A DNA stretch of 45,762 bases from Pseudomonas sp. GM79 (GTDB lineage Bacteria; Pseudomonadota; Gammaproteobacteria; Pseudomonadales; Pseudomonadaceae), in assembly GCF_000282495.1 (NCBI RefSeq), contig NZ_AKJE01000060.1, forward strand, positions 1 to 45,762, given 5' to 3'. This document shows, one piece after another, positions 24,710 to 33,261 of the stretch. The translations under genes were made by a program, and so were the position numbers. Position 1 is the stretch's first letter; each line of letters starts with the position of its first letter. Below the pieces are notes generated by a model. That model made no database searches. It worked only from the letters and a program-made list of their open reading frames with translations, and had not been told where the DNA came from.

Positions 24710-25636
24710 TCACTGCGCGGCCTGACGCTCGAAAAAGGCTTTGGTTTCTTCCAGGTAGTCCTTGCGTCTTTGCGGATCGAGCCAGTCGGCGTACAGCGGG
24801 TCCAGGCGCTCGCGGGGCAGGGCGCGCAATAGCTGATTGATTTCACTGATTGCCTGTCGCCCCTGGGGCGTATTCGAGCAACCGATGTACCCGGACAAGT
24901 ATTTGCCCGTGCCTTTGACCGGATAAAACTCTAACTGATCGTCGGCAATATGTTCCTGACGAGCCTGATAGCGGATTTCCGGCCAGTAACCCAAGACCAC
25001 CTGCAAACGACCCAGGCGCTGCATCTGCAACAGACTGCCGAGGGCGTTGTTGCCGTAGTGGGGCATCAGCGCGCCGGGCGGCGCCTGTTGCAGCAGTGTG
25101 TCGAGGAACTGACCGTAACGGCGCTCGGCCACTACCCCGACTTTCTCTCGACGGCTGGCCAACAGTGCTGCCAGATCGACTTCATCGCCAAAGAGAAAGG
25201 GCTCCAGCACCGACCGATCTTCACGTCGAATCACCAGCCCATTGCTGACCGCCCGGAAGGCCGGAATGGAAAAGGCGATCCATTGTTCGCGCTCCTTGCT
25301 CCAGATCAGCGAGGGGTCGCAGGTGAAGGATTCTTCGTGAAGCATTTGCATGCCGCGGGCGCGATTGACCCGCATCAGGGTATGTTCGTATTGCGGCATG
25401 CCGGCGATCAACAGCGGCATCAGTTGATCGATAACCCCCTGGCCTTTTTTCGGGCCTTCGAAGATCGTCACGGGCGGCAGATCGCGCAGCAGCCAGAGCA
25501 AATGCTCTTTAGGTTGCGCCAGGGCCGGGGATATCAACCCCGCCAACAGCCCGAGCACCGCCAGCACACGTCCGATGCCGGCGTAATCGATTGCGGATGA
25601 AAGCAGGCGCTTCAGCTTAGATGGCCCCGTCTTCAC
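24710..25636 (-). CDS. Periplasmic solute-binding-like protein (TIGR02285-like)
   Basis: The product resembles the TIGR02285 group of periplasmic proteins related to family 3 binding proteins. Visible parts: a signal peptide with hydrophobic core VLAVLGLLAGLISPALA followed by QPKEH, then LLWLLRDLPPVTIFEGP, GVIDQLMPLLIAGMPQYEH, and a C-terminal helix-rich end. No ATG is well placed. A GTG at 25636 gives an N-terminus MKTGPSKLKRLLSS, basic enough for a signal peptide, and overlaps the CoA-transferase stop by 20 bases; a CTG at 25615 is another option. The frame further upstream to 25852 lies inside the neighbouring gene. The ligand is unknown. It is probably transcribed with the CoA transferase before it. 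Confidence 0.7.
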   Translation of the reverse strand: MKTGPSKLKRLLSSAIDYAGIGRVLAVLGLLAGLISPALAQPKEHLLWLLRDLPPVTIFEGPKKGQGVIDQLMPLLIAGMPQYEHTLMRVNRARGMQMLHEESFTCDPSLIWSKEREQWIAFSIPAFRAVSNGLVIRREDRSVLEPFLFGDEVDLAALLASRREKVGVVAERRYGQFLDTLLQQAPPGALMPHYGNNALGSLLQMQRLGRLQVVLGYWPEIRYQARQEHIADDQLEFYPVKGTGKYLSGYIGCSNTPQGRQAISEINQLLRALPRERLDPLYADWLDPQRRKDYLEETKAFFERQAAQ

Positions 25637-26816
25637 GCAACCGTGTGATCTGTGCCGGGTCGTAGCCAAGGTCGTGGAGTACTTGCGCATTGTGTTCACC
25701 CAGCTGCGGCCCGACCCATTCGGAGCTGCCGGGTGTCTCAGAAAGTTTTGGCACAATGCCGGGCATCTTGAAGTCCTTGCCGTCGGGCAGCTTGGCTTGC
25801 AAGAACATTTCCCGGGCCAGGTACTGCGGATCGCTGAACATGTCTTCGGCACTGAAGATCCGGCTGGCGGGAACGTCGGCCTGGTTCAGTTGCTCGATCA
25901 CCGCGTCCAGCGGCAGTGAGTTGACCCAGCGATCGATCACCCCGTAGATCTCGTCGCGACGACTATCGCGTCCGTCGTTGCTGGCCAGCACAGGGTCGTT
26001 GGCCAGGTCTTCGCGACCGATGATCAGCATGAAACGCTTGAAGATCGCATCGCCGTTGGCGCCGATCTGTACGTGTTTGCCATCGGCGCTGGTGTGAATG
26101 GAGGAGGGCGTGATGCCCGGCATGATGTTGCCGGTGCGTTCGCGGATGAAGCCGAACACGTCGAACTCCGGGACCATGCTTTCCATCATGGCGAAGATCG
26201 CTTCGTACAACGCCACGTCCACTACTTGCCCCAAGCCACCGTTGACCTCGCGATGCCGCAAGGCCATCAGTGCGCCGATCACGCCCCAGAGTGCGGCAAT
26301 CGAATCGCCGATGGAAATCCCGGTGCGCACCGGCGGCCGGTCCTCGAACCCGGTGATGTAACGCAGGCCGCCCATGGATTCACCGACCGCACCGAAGCCC
26401 GGCTGATCTTTCATCGGCCCGGTCTGGCCAAAGCCCGACAGCCGCACCATCACCAGTTTCGGGTTCAGTGCGTGCAAGACTTCCCAGCCCAAACCAAGCT
26501 TTTCCAACACGCCGGGGCGAAAATTCTCGATCAAAATGTCCGCTTCGCTGAGCAGCTGTTTGAGAATCGCCAAGCCATCCGGGTGTTTCAGGTTCAAGGT
26601 CAAAGACTTCTTGTTACGCGCCTGAACGAACCACCACAGCGAAGTGCCTTCATACAACTTGCGCCATTTGCGCAGCGGATCGCCGCCGTCCGGGGACTCG
26701 ATCTTGATCACTTCGGCGCCGAACTCGCCGCAAATACGCGAGGCAAACGGCCCGGCAATCAACGTACCCAATTCGATGACTTTCAGACCGGAGAGCGGTT
26801 TGTTGGAAAACGGCAT
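25617..26816 (-). CDS. CaiB/BaiF (family III) CoA-transferase
   Basis: A 399-residue enzyme of the CaiB/BaiF family, which moves CoA between carboxylic acids through an enzyme-bound intermediate. Diagnostic parts are LSGLKVIELGTLIAGPFASR (8-27), FGAEVIKIESP (32-42), NKKSLTLNLKHPDG, IENFRPGVLEKLGLG, and the catalytic aspartate D171 in GISIGDSIAALWG. The ATG at 26816 follows an AGGA box; the frame extends upstream to 26951 without homology. The substrate cannot be named from sequence; succinyl-CoA-dependent or formyl-CoA-like roles are both possible. It is divergent from yaeQ with 146 bases between. Confidence 0.9.
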   Translation of the reverse strand: MPFSNKPLSGLKVIELGTLIAGPFASRICGEFGAEVIKIESPDGGDPLRKWRKLYEGTSLWWFVQARNKKSLTLNLKHPDGLAILKQLLSEADILIENFRPGVLEKLGLGWEVLHALNPKLVMVRLSGFGQTGPMKDQPGFGAVGESMGGLRYITGFEDRPPVRTGISIGDSIAALWGVIGALMALRHREVNGGLGQVVDVALYEAIFAMMESMVPEFDVFGFIRERTGNIMPGITPSSIHTSADGKHVQIGANGDAIFKRFMLIIGREDLANDPVLASNDGRDSRRDEIYGVIDRWVNSLPLDAVIEQLNQADVPASRIFSAEDMFSDPQYLAREMFLQAKLPDGKDFKMPGIVPKLSETPGSSEWVGPQLGEHNAQVLHDLGYDPAQITRLREDGAI

Positions 26817-26962
26817 GCTGAATCCTGTAGGACAAAGGCTGAGCGGATACAGAGTTTTAACATAGGCCGACGTCCATCGCCCAAAGTTGATGCCTTCAAT
26901 TCGTTGATTGCCTGTTGCATCGGTTAGACTTGCCGCCTTTCCTCGTATCAAGAAGCCCGTTC

Positions 26963-27505
26963 ATGGCCCAGCCGTCCACGACCTACAAGTTTGAACTGAA
27001 CCTCACCGACCTCGACCGCAGCGTCTACGAGAACGTGAAGCAGACCATCGCCCGTCACCCTTCGGAAACCGAAGAGCGCATGACCGTGCGGCTGCTGGCC
27101 TACGCCTTCTGGTACAACGAACAGCTGTCCTTCGGTCGCGGTCTGTCAGACGTGGATGAGCCAGCGCTGTGGGAAAAGAGCCTGGATGATCGTGTCCTGC
27201 ACTGGATCGAAGTCGGTCAGCCAGACGCCGATCGCCTGACCTGGTGCTCGCGCCGAACCGAGCGCACCAGCCTGCTGGCTTACGGCAGCCTGCGGGTCTG
27301 GGAAACCAAAGTGATCCCGGCAATTAAAAACCTGAAAAATGTTCACATCGCCGCCGTGCCTCAGGAAGTGCTGGAAACCCTGGCCAAGGACATGCCGCGC
27401 GTTATCAAGTGGGATGTGATGATCAGCGAAGGAACGATTTTCGTCACCGACGACCGTGGTCAGCACGAAGTCCAGTTGCAGTGGCTGAGCGGTGAACGCG
27501 GCTGA
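26963..27505 (+). CDS. yaeQ: YaeQ family protein
   Basis: A 180-residue cytoplasmic protein of the YaeQ family, related in fold to PD-(D/E)XK nucleases. Family blocks are YKFELNLTDLDRSVYE (8-23), RHPSETEERMTVRLLAYAFWY (about 30-50), FGRGLSDVDEPALWEK and HWIEVGQPD (about 79-87), which holds the E of the nuclease-like core. The start at 26963 (MAQPSTTYKF) fits the family; an earlier in-frame codon lacks support. E. coli YaeQ was first reported as a suppressor linked to RfaH; its real activity is not settled. recJ follows after 66 bases in the same direction. Confidence 0.9.
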   Translation: MAQPSTTYKFELNLTDLDRSVYENVKQTIARHPSETEERMTVRLLAYAFWYNEQLSFGRGLSDVDEPALWEKSLDDRVLHWIEVGQPDADRLTWCSRRTERTSLLAYGSLRVWETKVIPAIKNLKNVHIAAVPQEVLETLAKDMPRVIKWDVMISEGTIFVTDDRGQHEVQLQWLSGERG

Positions 27506-27571
27506 TTATTCGCCGCTGAACCGCGTTACCCGGTTTTATCCTACGTATTCAAGAGAAGCACCTGTCACCCC

Positions 27572-29281
27572 ATGCGCATCGAACCTCGCCTGTTGCCCGA
27601 CACCCTGCCATTCCTCGGTGATATTCCACCACTGCTGACCCGCCTTTACGCGGCGCGTGGCGTGCAGTCCGAGGCTGAACTGGACAAGAGCCTGGCGCGG
27701 CTGATTCCGTATCAGCAGCTCAAAGGCATCGATGCGGCGGTGGATTTGCTGGTGACGGCTCTGGAGCAACGTCAGCGGATACTGATTGTCGGCGACTTCG
27801 ACGCCGACGGCGCGACGGCCAGTACCGTGGGCATGCTGGGGTTGCGCCTGTTGGGCGCGGCGCACGTCGACTATCTGGTGCCGAACCGGTTCGAGTACGG
27901 CTATGGCCTGACGCCGGAGATCGTCGAAGTGGCGCTGACCCGCGAACCGCACCTGCTGATCACCGTGGACAACGGCATTTCCAGCGTCGAAGGCGTGGCC
28001 GCGGCGAAAAAGGCCGGGCTCAAGGTGCTGGTCACCGATCACCACTTGCCCGGCGATGAGCTGCCGTTGGCCGATGCCATCGTCAATCCGAATCAGCCGG
28101 GTTGCGAGTTTCCGAGCAAAGCCCTGGCCGGTGTCGGGGTAATTTTCTACGTACTGATGGCCCTGCGCGCGCGCTTGCGCAGCCTCGGCTGGTACGAGAG
28201 CAAGCCGCAGCCGAACATTGGCGAATTGCTGGACCTGGTGGCATTGGGCAGCGTCGCCGACGTGGTACCGCTGGATGCCAACAACCGGATTCTGGTGCAT
28301 CAGGGCCTGGAGCGGATTCGCGCCGGGCGTGCGCGGCCGGGAATCAAGGCGATCCTTGAAGTGGCCAAGCGCGACCATTCACGCATCACCTCCACTGACC
28401 TGGGTTTCATCCTCGGCCCGCGTCTGAACGCGGCAGGGCGTCTGGACGATATGAGCCTGGGCATCGAATGCCTGCTCACCGAAGACGCGGGCGCTGCCCG
28501 TGAAATGGCCGCTCAACTGGATGGCATGAACCAGGACCGCAAATCCATCGAGCAGGGTATGCAGCGTGAGGCGCTGGCCCAGCTCAAGGATCTGCCGGTG
28601 GAATCGATGCCGTTCGGCCTGTGCCTGTTCGATCCCGAGTGGCACCAAGGCGTCATCGGAATCCTCGCCTCGCGTATGAAAGAGCGCTATTTCCGTCCGA
28701 CCATTGCCTTTGCCGATGCCGGCGATGGCCTGCTCAAGGGCTCGGGGCGTTCGGTGCAGGGCTTTCATATTCGCGACGCCTTGAGCGTGGTCGCGGCGCA
28801 ACATCCGAACCTGATCAGCAAATACGGCGGCCACGCCATGGCGGCAGGCCTGACGTTGCCGGAAGCGAATTTTCCGTTGTTTGCCGAGGCCTTTGACGCT
28901 GAAGTGCGTAGGCAAATGCGCGAAGAAGACCTGACCGGGCGTCTGCTGTCGGACGGCACCTTGGCGGTCGAAGAGTTTCACCTGGAACTGGCCCGCGCCC
29001 TGCGCCACGCCGGGCCGTGGGGGCAACACTTCCCGGAGCCACTGTTTCACGGGGTGTTCCAGTTGGTCGAGCAACGCGTCGTGGGGGAGCGGCACCTCAA
29101 AGTGGTGCTGAAAAGTGAATGCGGTTCGGTGAAGCTGGACGGCATTGCCTTCGGTATCGACCGTGATATCTGGCCGAATCCGACCATCAAGTGGGTTGAA
29201 CTGGCTTACAAGCTCGACCTCAATGAGTTCCGTGGGAACGAGACCGTTCAGTTGATGATTGCCCACATCGAACCGCGTTGA
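27572..29281 (+). CDS. recJ: Single-stranded-DNA-specific exonuclease RecJ
   Basis: A 569-residue 5'-3' single-strand exonuclease used in RecF-pathway recombination and mismatch repair. The DHH-family motifs are present: GDFDADG (D75, D77, D79), VDNG (D133), and TDHHLPG (D156, H157, H158). The DHHA1 domain includes GLLKGSGRSVQGFHI-type sequence and SKYGGHAMAAGL (about 410-421), and an OB-like end follows. Length and order are normal. In Pseudomonas recJ commonly lies downstream of hom-thrC. A REP palindrome begins 4 bases after its stop. Confidence 0.97.
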   Translation: MRIEPRLLPDTLPFLGDIPPLLTRLYAARGVQSEAELDKSLARLIPYQQLKGIDAAVDLLVTALEQRQRILIVGDFDADGATASTVGMLGLRLLGAAHVDYLVPNRFEYGYGLTPEIVEVALTREPHLLITVDNGISSVEGVAAAKKAGLKVLVTDHHLPGDELPLADAIVNPNQPGCEFPSKALAGVGVIFYVLMALRARLRSLGWYESKPQPNIGELLDLVALGSVADVVPLDANNRILVHQGLERIRAGRARPGIKAILEVAKRDHSRITSTDLGFILGPRLNAAGRLDDMSLGIECLLTEDAGAAREMAAQLDGMNQDRKSIEQGMQREALAQLKDLPVESMPFGLCLFDPEWHQGVIGILASRMKERYFRPTIAFADAGDGLLKGSGRSVQGFHIRDALSVVAAQHPNLISKYGGHAMAAGLTLPEANFPLFAEAFDAEVRRQMREEDLTGRLLSDGTLAVEEFHLELARALRHAGPWGQHFPEPLFHGVFQLVEQRVVGERHLKVVLKSECGSVKLDGIAFGIDRDIWPNPTIKWVELAYKLDLNEFRGNETVQLMIAHIEPR

Positions 29282-29285
29282 CCCC

Positions 29286-29349
29286 ATCGCGGGCAAGCCC
29301 GCTCCCACAGGATCTATATCGTCCTTGTGGGAGCGGGCTTGCCCGCGAT
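29286..29349. repeat. REP-type palindrome, opposite order, CCCGCGAT variant
   Basis: Arms 29286-29309 and 29326-29349 are perfectly complementary over 24 bases with a 16-base centre. It differs from the other REP copies by GCCCGCGAT in place of GCTCGCGAA, and the arms are in the inverse orientation. It directly follows recJ. Confidence 0.9.
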
Positions 29350-29552
29350 AGCGATCTCCCTGACGCCAATTATCCCCGGAACCCTCCCTCATCTTCCCGA
29401 TGTCGACTAGTCTCTAAGCACTGCTTGATTATCCTTGTGACGTCTTGTCGAATTTTTTGCCCGCGGGGGCGGGTGCTGCACCCTTTTTCCTGTCACTCGT
29501 CGACTATTCAAACAGAACCCTGGAGCCTGCCCACTGATTCGAGAGGTGCCCC

Positions 29553-30659
29553 ATGAGTCTGCTGCTTGAACCCTATACTCTTCGTCAATTGACCCTGCTT
29601 AACCGCATCGCGGTATCCCCGATGTGCCAGTACTCCAGCGTCGATGGGCTGGCCAATGACTGGCATCTGGTCCACCTCGGCAGCCGTGCTATCGGCGGCG
29701 CTGGTCTGGTATTCACCGAAGCCACGGCGGTCACCGCTGATGGGCGGATTACCGCCCAGGACCTCGGTCTCTGGAATGATCAACAGATCGAACCCTTGCA
29801 ACGTATTACGCGCTTCATCGCTGCCCAGGGTGCCGTTGCCGGCATCCAGTTGGCGCACGCCGGGCGCAAGGCCAGTACGCATCGGCCGTGGCTCGGCAAG
29901 CATGGCAGCGTCAAGCCGGAAGACGGCGGCTGGACCCCGGTCGGCCCTTCGCCGATCGCTTTTGACCCCCAGCACACACCACCCAAGCAGCTCGATGAGG
30001 GCGAGATCGCTGACGTCATTCAGGCCTTCGTCGATTCGGCCAAACGGGCGCTGACCGCCGGTTTCAAAGTGGTCGAAGTACACGCCGCCCACGGTTACCT
30101 GTTGCACCAGTTTCTTTCGCCCCTGAGCAATCAGCGACGCGATCAGTACGGCGGCTCGTTCGAGAATCGGATTCGGCTGGTGCTGCAAGTCACCGAAGCG
30201 GTGCGTGCGGTGTGGCCTGAGGAGTTACCGGTGTTTGTGCGAGTGTCGGCCACCGATTGGGTGGAAGATGGCTGGAACCCCGACGAAACCGTGGAGCTGG
30301 CGCGACGCCTCAAAGATCTGGGCGTGGACCTGATCGATGTCTCATCGGGCGGGACGGCGGTAAACGCCGAGATTCCTACAGGCCCCGGTTATCAGACCCG
30401 TTTCGCCGAGCGCGTACGCAAGGAGTCAGGCATTGCCACTGGCACTGTAGGAATGATCACCGAACCGGCTCAGGCCGAGCACATTCTGCGTACCTGTCAG
30501 GCCGACATCATCTTTCTCGCCCGGGAACTGTTGCGTGATCCGTATTGGGCGCTGCATGCCGATGACGATCTGGGCGGGCACAAGGCTGTCTGGCCGGCGC
30601 AATACCAGCGGGCTACCCATCGTGACCAGCCGATTCATGAATCGGATTTGCGTGACTAG
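29553..30659 (+). CDS. NADH:flavin oxidoreductase, Old Yellow Enzyme family (XenA/YqjM-like)
   Basis: A 368-residue FMN TIM-barrel ene-reductase of the thermophilic-like subgroup. It shows the YqjM/XenA cysteine C25 in SPMCQYSS, which tunes the flavin, and the active-site set H177, H180 and Y182 in VEVHAAHGYLLHQF. The RRDQYGGSFENR block and the C-terminal ADIIFLARELLRDPYW are typical. Related P. putida XenA reduces activated alkenes and some xenobiotics with NAD(P)H. The ATG at 29553 is preceded by GAGAGGTGCCCC. It is monocistronic, with a strong bidirectional terminator 18 bases later. The natural substrate is unknown. Confidence 0.92.
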   Translation: MSLLLEPYTLRQLTLLNRIAVSPMCQYSSVDGLANDWHLVHLGSRAIGGAGLVFTEATAVTADGRITAQDLGLWNDQQIEPLQRITRFIAAQGAVAGIQLAHAGRKASTHRPWLGKHGSVKPEDGGWTPVGPSPIAFDPQHTPPKQLDEGEIADVIQAFVDSAKRALTAGFKVVEVHAAHGYLLHQFLSPLSNQRRDQYGGSFENRIRLVLQVTEAVRAVWPEELPVFVRVSATDWVEDGWNPDETVELARRLKDLGVDLIDVSSGGTAVNAEIPTGPGYQTRFAERVRKESGIATGTVGMITEPAQAEHILRTCQADIIFLARELLRDPYWALHADDDLGGHKAVWPAQYQRATHRDQPIHESDLRD

Positions 30660-30677
30660 AAGGCCGCTGTAAAAACC

Positions 30678-30710
30678 AAAAAGCCCCGGTCGTGTTGACC
30701 GGGGCTTTTT
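30678..30710. terminator. Bidirectional rho-independent terminator
   Basis: AAAAAGCCCCGGTC and GACCGGGGCTTTTT form a perfect 14-base stem with a GTGTT loop. T tracts occur on both strands, so it can end both the oxidoreductase transcript and the opgD transcript, which converge here. Confidence 0.93.
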
Positions 30711-30749
30711 GATTTCTGGTTCGAGATATTGGTCGGCGGTTCGGCCGTC

Positions 30750-30842
30750 TTCGCGAGCAAGCCCGCTCCCACAGTTGATCTTTGTCGTACACAAAATATA
30801 TGTCTCATGGAGATCCAATGTGGGAGCGGGCTTGCTCGCGAA
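30750..30842. repeat. REP-type palindrome, GTGGGAGCGGGCTTGCTCGC family
   Basis: Arms 30750-30773 and 30819-30842 are perfectly complementary over 24 bases, between the bidirectional terminator and the opgD stop. Confidence 0.9.
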
Positions 30843-30869
30843 GGGGCCATTTCAGACCCCGACTAACTC

Positions 30870-32495
30870 TCAGGTGTACTTACGCTTCTGCGGCGCAGGC
30901 GGGAAATACTGGTACAACCAGGTTTCACTCAACGTCCGGTCATTGGTGCGAATGAACAACCGCAGCTCCACCGGGGCCACGCTGTCATTGGTCGGGTACC
31001 AGTCGAAGGTAATGCGGTAGCCCTTGATGTCATCCAGCACCAACACGTTGAAGTCCTTCACTTGGCCATTCGAGCAGGTCACCACCGGCTCGATCCCCGC
31101 GCCTTCGGGCAAGCGGTCCAGACCGCCGCCGGTGAAGTCCACGGCAAAGCGTCGTGCCCAGACCTCCGGGTAATGCTCGCCCGGCGCCCAGCCTTCAATG
31201 AAACCGCCCATGCCCGAACGGGTCGCGTTGACCCGCGCCAGAGGCGTGCTCACCGGTGGCAGGGAGCTCCAATAGAGCTTGTAGCCGTAATTGAGGGAGT
31301 CCCCGGCCGCGACCGGTTTTTTCGGCGTCCAGAATGCAACGATGTTATCCAGGGTTTCGCCGGTTGTAGGAATTTCCAGCAAATCGATAGAGCCTTCGCC
31401 CCACGCGGTTGTAGGTTCTACCCACAGACTCGGGCGCTTGCTGTACCAGTCGACGGTGTCTTGATAATTGGCAAACTCGTGATCGGTCTGCACCAGGCCG
31501 AAACCTTTAGGGTCGGTGTCGGCAAAGGCATTGAATTGCAGGGTGGCCGGGTTGTTCAGTGGGCGGCAGATCCATTCGCCATTACCGCGCCACATCGCCA
31601 GGCGATCAGAGTCGTGGATTTGCGGGTGAATGGTGTCGCACATGCGCCGTTCGTGAGTGCCGCAGCTGAACATGCTGGTCATCGGTGCGAGGCCCAATTG
31701 CTCGATGGCGGTGCGGGCATTGACGTGGGCGTCGACCTCCATCACCACACGCTCGGCCTGGCAATCGATGTCAAAACGGTAGGCGCCAGTGGCGCTCGGC
31801 GAATCGAGCAGGGCGTAAACCACGAAACGGGTGCTGTCCTTGTCTGGTGTCTCGAACCAGAACTTGGTGAAGTCCGGAAACTCTTCACGCTTCTTGGCGT
31901 ACGTATCGATCGCCAGGCCGCGGGCCGACAACCCGTACTGGCCGGTGGCATCTACCGCGCGGAAATAGCTGGCGCCGAGGAACGACAACACGTCGTGCTT
32001 ATCCAGTTCCGGGGCTTTGAACAGCTTGAACCCGGAAAAACCCAGGTCGCCTTTGAGCTGTTTAGTGTCGACGGTAGTTTTTTCGTAGTTGAACAGCGAC
32101 GGGCGGAAATGCACCTCGCGCGCCAGTCGAGTCTTGGGATCGACGCTGTACATGCGCACCGGTTGCTTGAAACCCATGCCGACGTGGAAAAACTGCACGT
32201 CCAGCTGACCTTTCAAGTCCTTCCACAGCGAGTGATTGCCGTCGTAGCGGATCGCGTTGAAGTTCTGCGGTGTCATGGTCGCCAGCGTCGGCGGCAGCAC
32301 CTGTTTGGTGTCCTGATAAGGCTTGCCGGCGAGCTGTTTGGCCTGGCTCTTCAGCGCTTCGAAGTCGAACGCCACAGCGTCGCCATCAGCCGCGCTGCTG
32401 CCAGCCCAGGCGCGTGCGGTCAATAGGCCGGTGGCCGAAAGACCAGTGTAAGCCGCGATGGCCATGGAGGCTTTGAGCAAATTCCTGCGGTGCAT
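30870..32495 (-). CDS. opgD: Glucan biosynthesis protein D (OpgD/MdoD)
   Basis: A 541-residue periplasmic protein of osmoregulated periplasmic glucan synthesis. The N-terminus MHRRNLLKASMAIAAYTGLS carries a twin-arginine signal, in keeping with OpgD being a Tat substrate, unlike Sec-exported OpgG. The mature part has the OpgG/OpgD beta-sandwich blocks: FDFEALKSQAKQLAGKPYQ, IRYDGNHSLWKD, FQFFHVG-type sequence, LSFLGASYFRAV (about 167-178), YGLSARGLAIDT and FNAFADTDPKGFGLVQTDHEF. The start at 32495 gives the exact Tat signal; the 60 extra upstream codons in frame have no support. Expected role: glucose-backbone shaping or hydrolysis of the glucan in the periplasm. Confidence 0.95.
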   Translation of the reverse strand: MHRRNLLKASMAIAAYTGLSATGLLTARAWAGSSAADGDAVAFDFEALKSQAKQLAGKPYQDTKQVLPPTLATMTPQNFNAIRYDGNHSLWKDLKGQLDVQFFHVGMGFKQPVRMYSVDPKTRLAREVHFRPSLFNYEKTTVDTKQLKGDLGFSGFKLFKAPELDKHDVLSFLGASYFRAVDATGQYGLSARGLAIDTYAKKREEFPDFTKFWFETPDKDSTRFVVYALLDSPSATGAYRFDIDCQAERVVMEVDAHVNARTAIEQLGLAPMTSMFSCGTHERRMCDTIHPQIHDSDRLAMWRGNGEWICRPLNNPATLQFNAFADTDPKGFGLVQTDHEFANYQDTVDWYSKRPSLWVEPTTAWGEGSIDLLEIPTTGETLDNIVAFWTPKKPVAAGDSLNYGYKLYWSSLPPVSTPLARVNATRSGMGGFIEGWAPGEHYPEVWARRFAVDFTGGGLDRLPEGAGIEPVVTCSNGQVKDFNVLVLDDIKGYRITFDWYPTNDSVAPVELRLFIRTNDRTLSETWLYQYFPPAPQKRKYT

Positions 32496-32906
32496 AAGTA
32501 CAACCTGTCGTGAACAATCCCGCGCCGTTCCTGGCACGTGCTGGATCAAAAATAACGGTTCGGACATGCCTTGGCCAAACGCAACGGACTTTAGAGCAGA
32601 TGCCAATAAGCTTAAACCGTTCAGTTGCAGAGCAAAAATGATTGATGGCACCGCGACAGCGCGGCAATGAAACAAGACATGTCAGGTAACGTTTCTCACA
32701 ACACTTTCTGATTTATAGGGCATATCTGCTTTTTTCGACTAATTACTCTAAAAACCGCTTTTCAGCGCCGATTTAATTTCTATTCTATGGGCATGACCGG
32801 TTTCGGCCCTTCAGGCCGGTGGGTTCAGCGCGTACAAGACGGCCGCTGAAAGTGATAGGGCGATGCGGTTTTGCAGTTTTCTCTGACGTATAGAAGGACA
32901 TCGTCC
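32496..32906. other. Divergent intergenic region upstream of opgD
   Basis: This 411-base stretch is AT-richer than its neighbours, especially 32690-32790. It should contain the promoters of opgD (minus) and of the 61-residue gene (plus). No gene, clear promoter pair or repeat can be supported; GGCC-CTTCA-GGCC near 32805 is a short hairpin only. Confidence 0.5.
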
Positions 32907-33092
32907 ATGTCGAAAGTACAAGGCATCACTGAAATGTTAGGACTCTTTCCCTGGCTGACCACCGGTCGGCGAAGGCGTCGGCTCAGTTCGGAGGAGTTGA
33001 AGCTGGTGGAGCGGTATCGCGAGCTGTCGGAGAATGACCGGATTGCGATGCGGTATCTGGTGGATGCGATGCGCAGTGTTTCGCGGTTTTGA
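32907..33092 (+). CDS. Small hypothetical protein, 61 aa
   Basis: The ATG at 32907 follows AGAAGGACATCGTCC, a plausible ribosome binding site. The protein begins MSKVQGITEMLGLFPWLTTG, has an arginine run (RRRRRLS, about 33-39) and a helical C-terminus with EELKLVERYRELSENDRIAM. The end resembles the tail helices of small regulatory or DNA-associated proteins, but no family is recognised. It stands alone between opgD and the palindrome at 33157. The good ribosome binding site and coding-like composition favour a real gene. Confidence 0.6.
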   Translation: MSKVQGITEMLGLFPWLTTGRRRRRLSSEELKLVERYRELSENDRIAMRYLVDAMRSVSRF

Positions 33093-33156
33093 TGTTAAAG
33101 GATTCGGCCGTGACCGTGTTGCGGTCGGATCCCTTGCCATCTGTGCGTCTGTTGGA

Positions 33157-33255
33157 AAAGATCGCAGCCTGCGGCAGCTCCTACGTCGATTGCATGCGCC
33201 GCAGATACTGCGGCAGGCGCAAATCCTGTAGGAGCTGCCGCAGGCTGCGATCTTT
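33157..33255. repeat. Palindrome of the GATCGCAGCC..GCAGCTCCTAC family
   Basis: Perfectly complementary 28-base arms at 33157-33184 and 33228-33255, with a centre that itself contains CGCCGCAG-type partial dyads. It lies between the 61-residue gene and the end of patD, which converge here. This family is distinct in sequence from the GTGGGAGCGGG type. Confidence 0.92.
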
Positions 33256-33261
33256 CCACTT

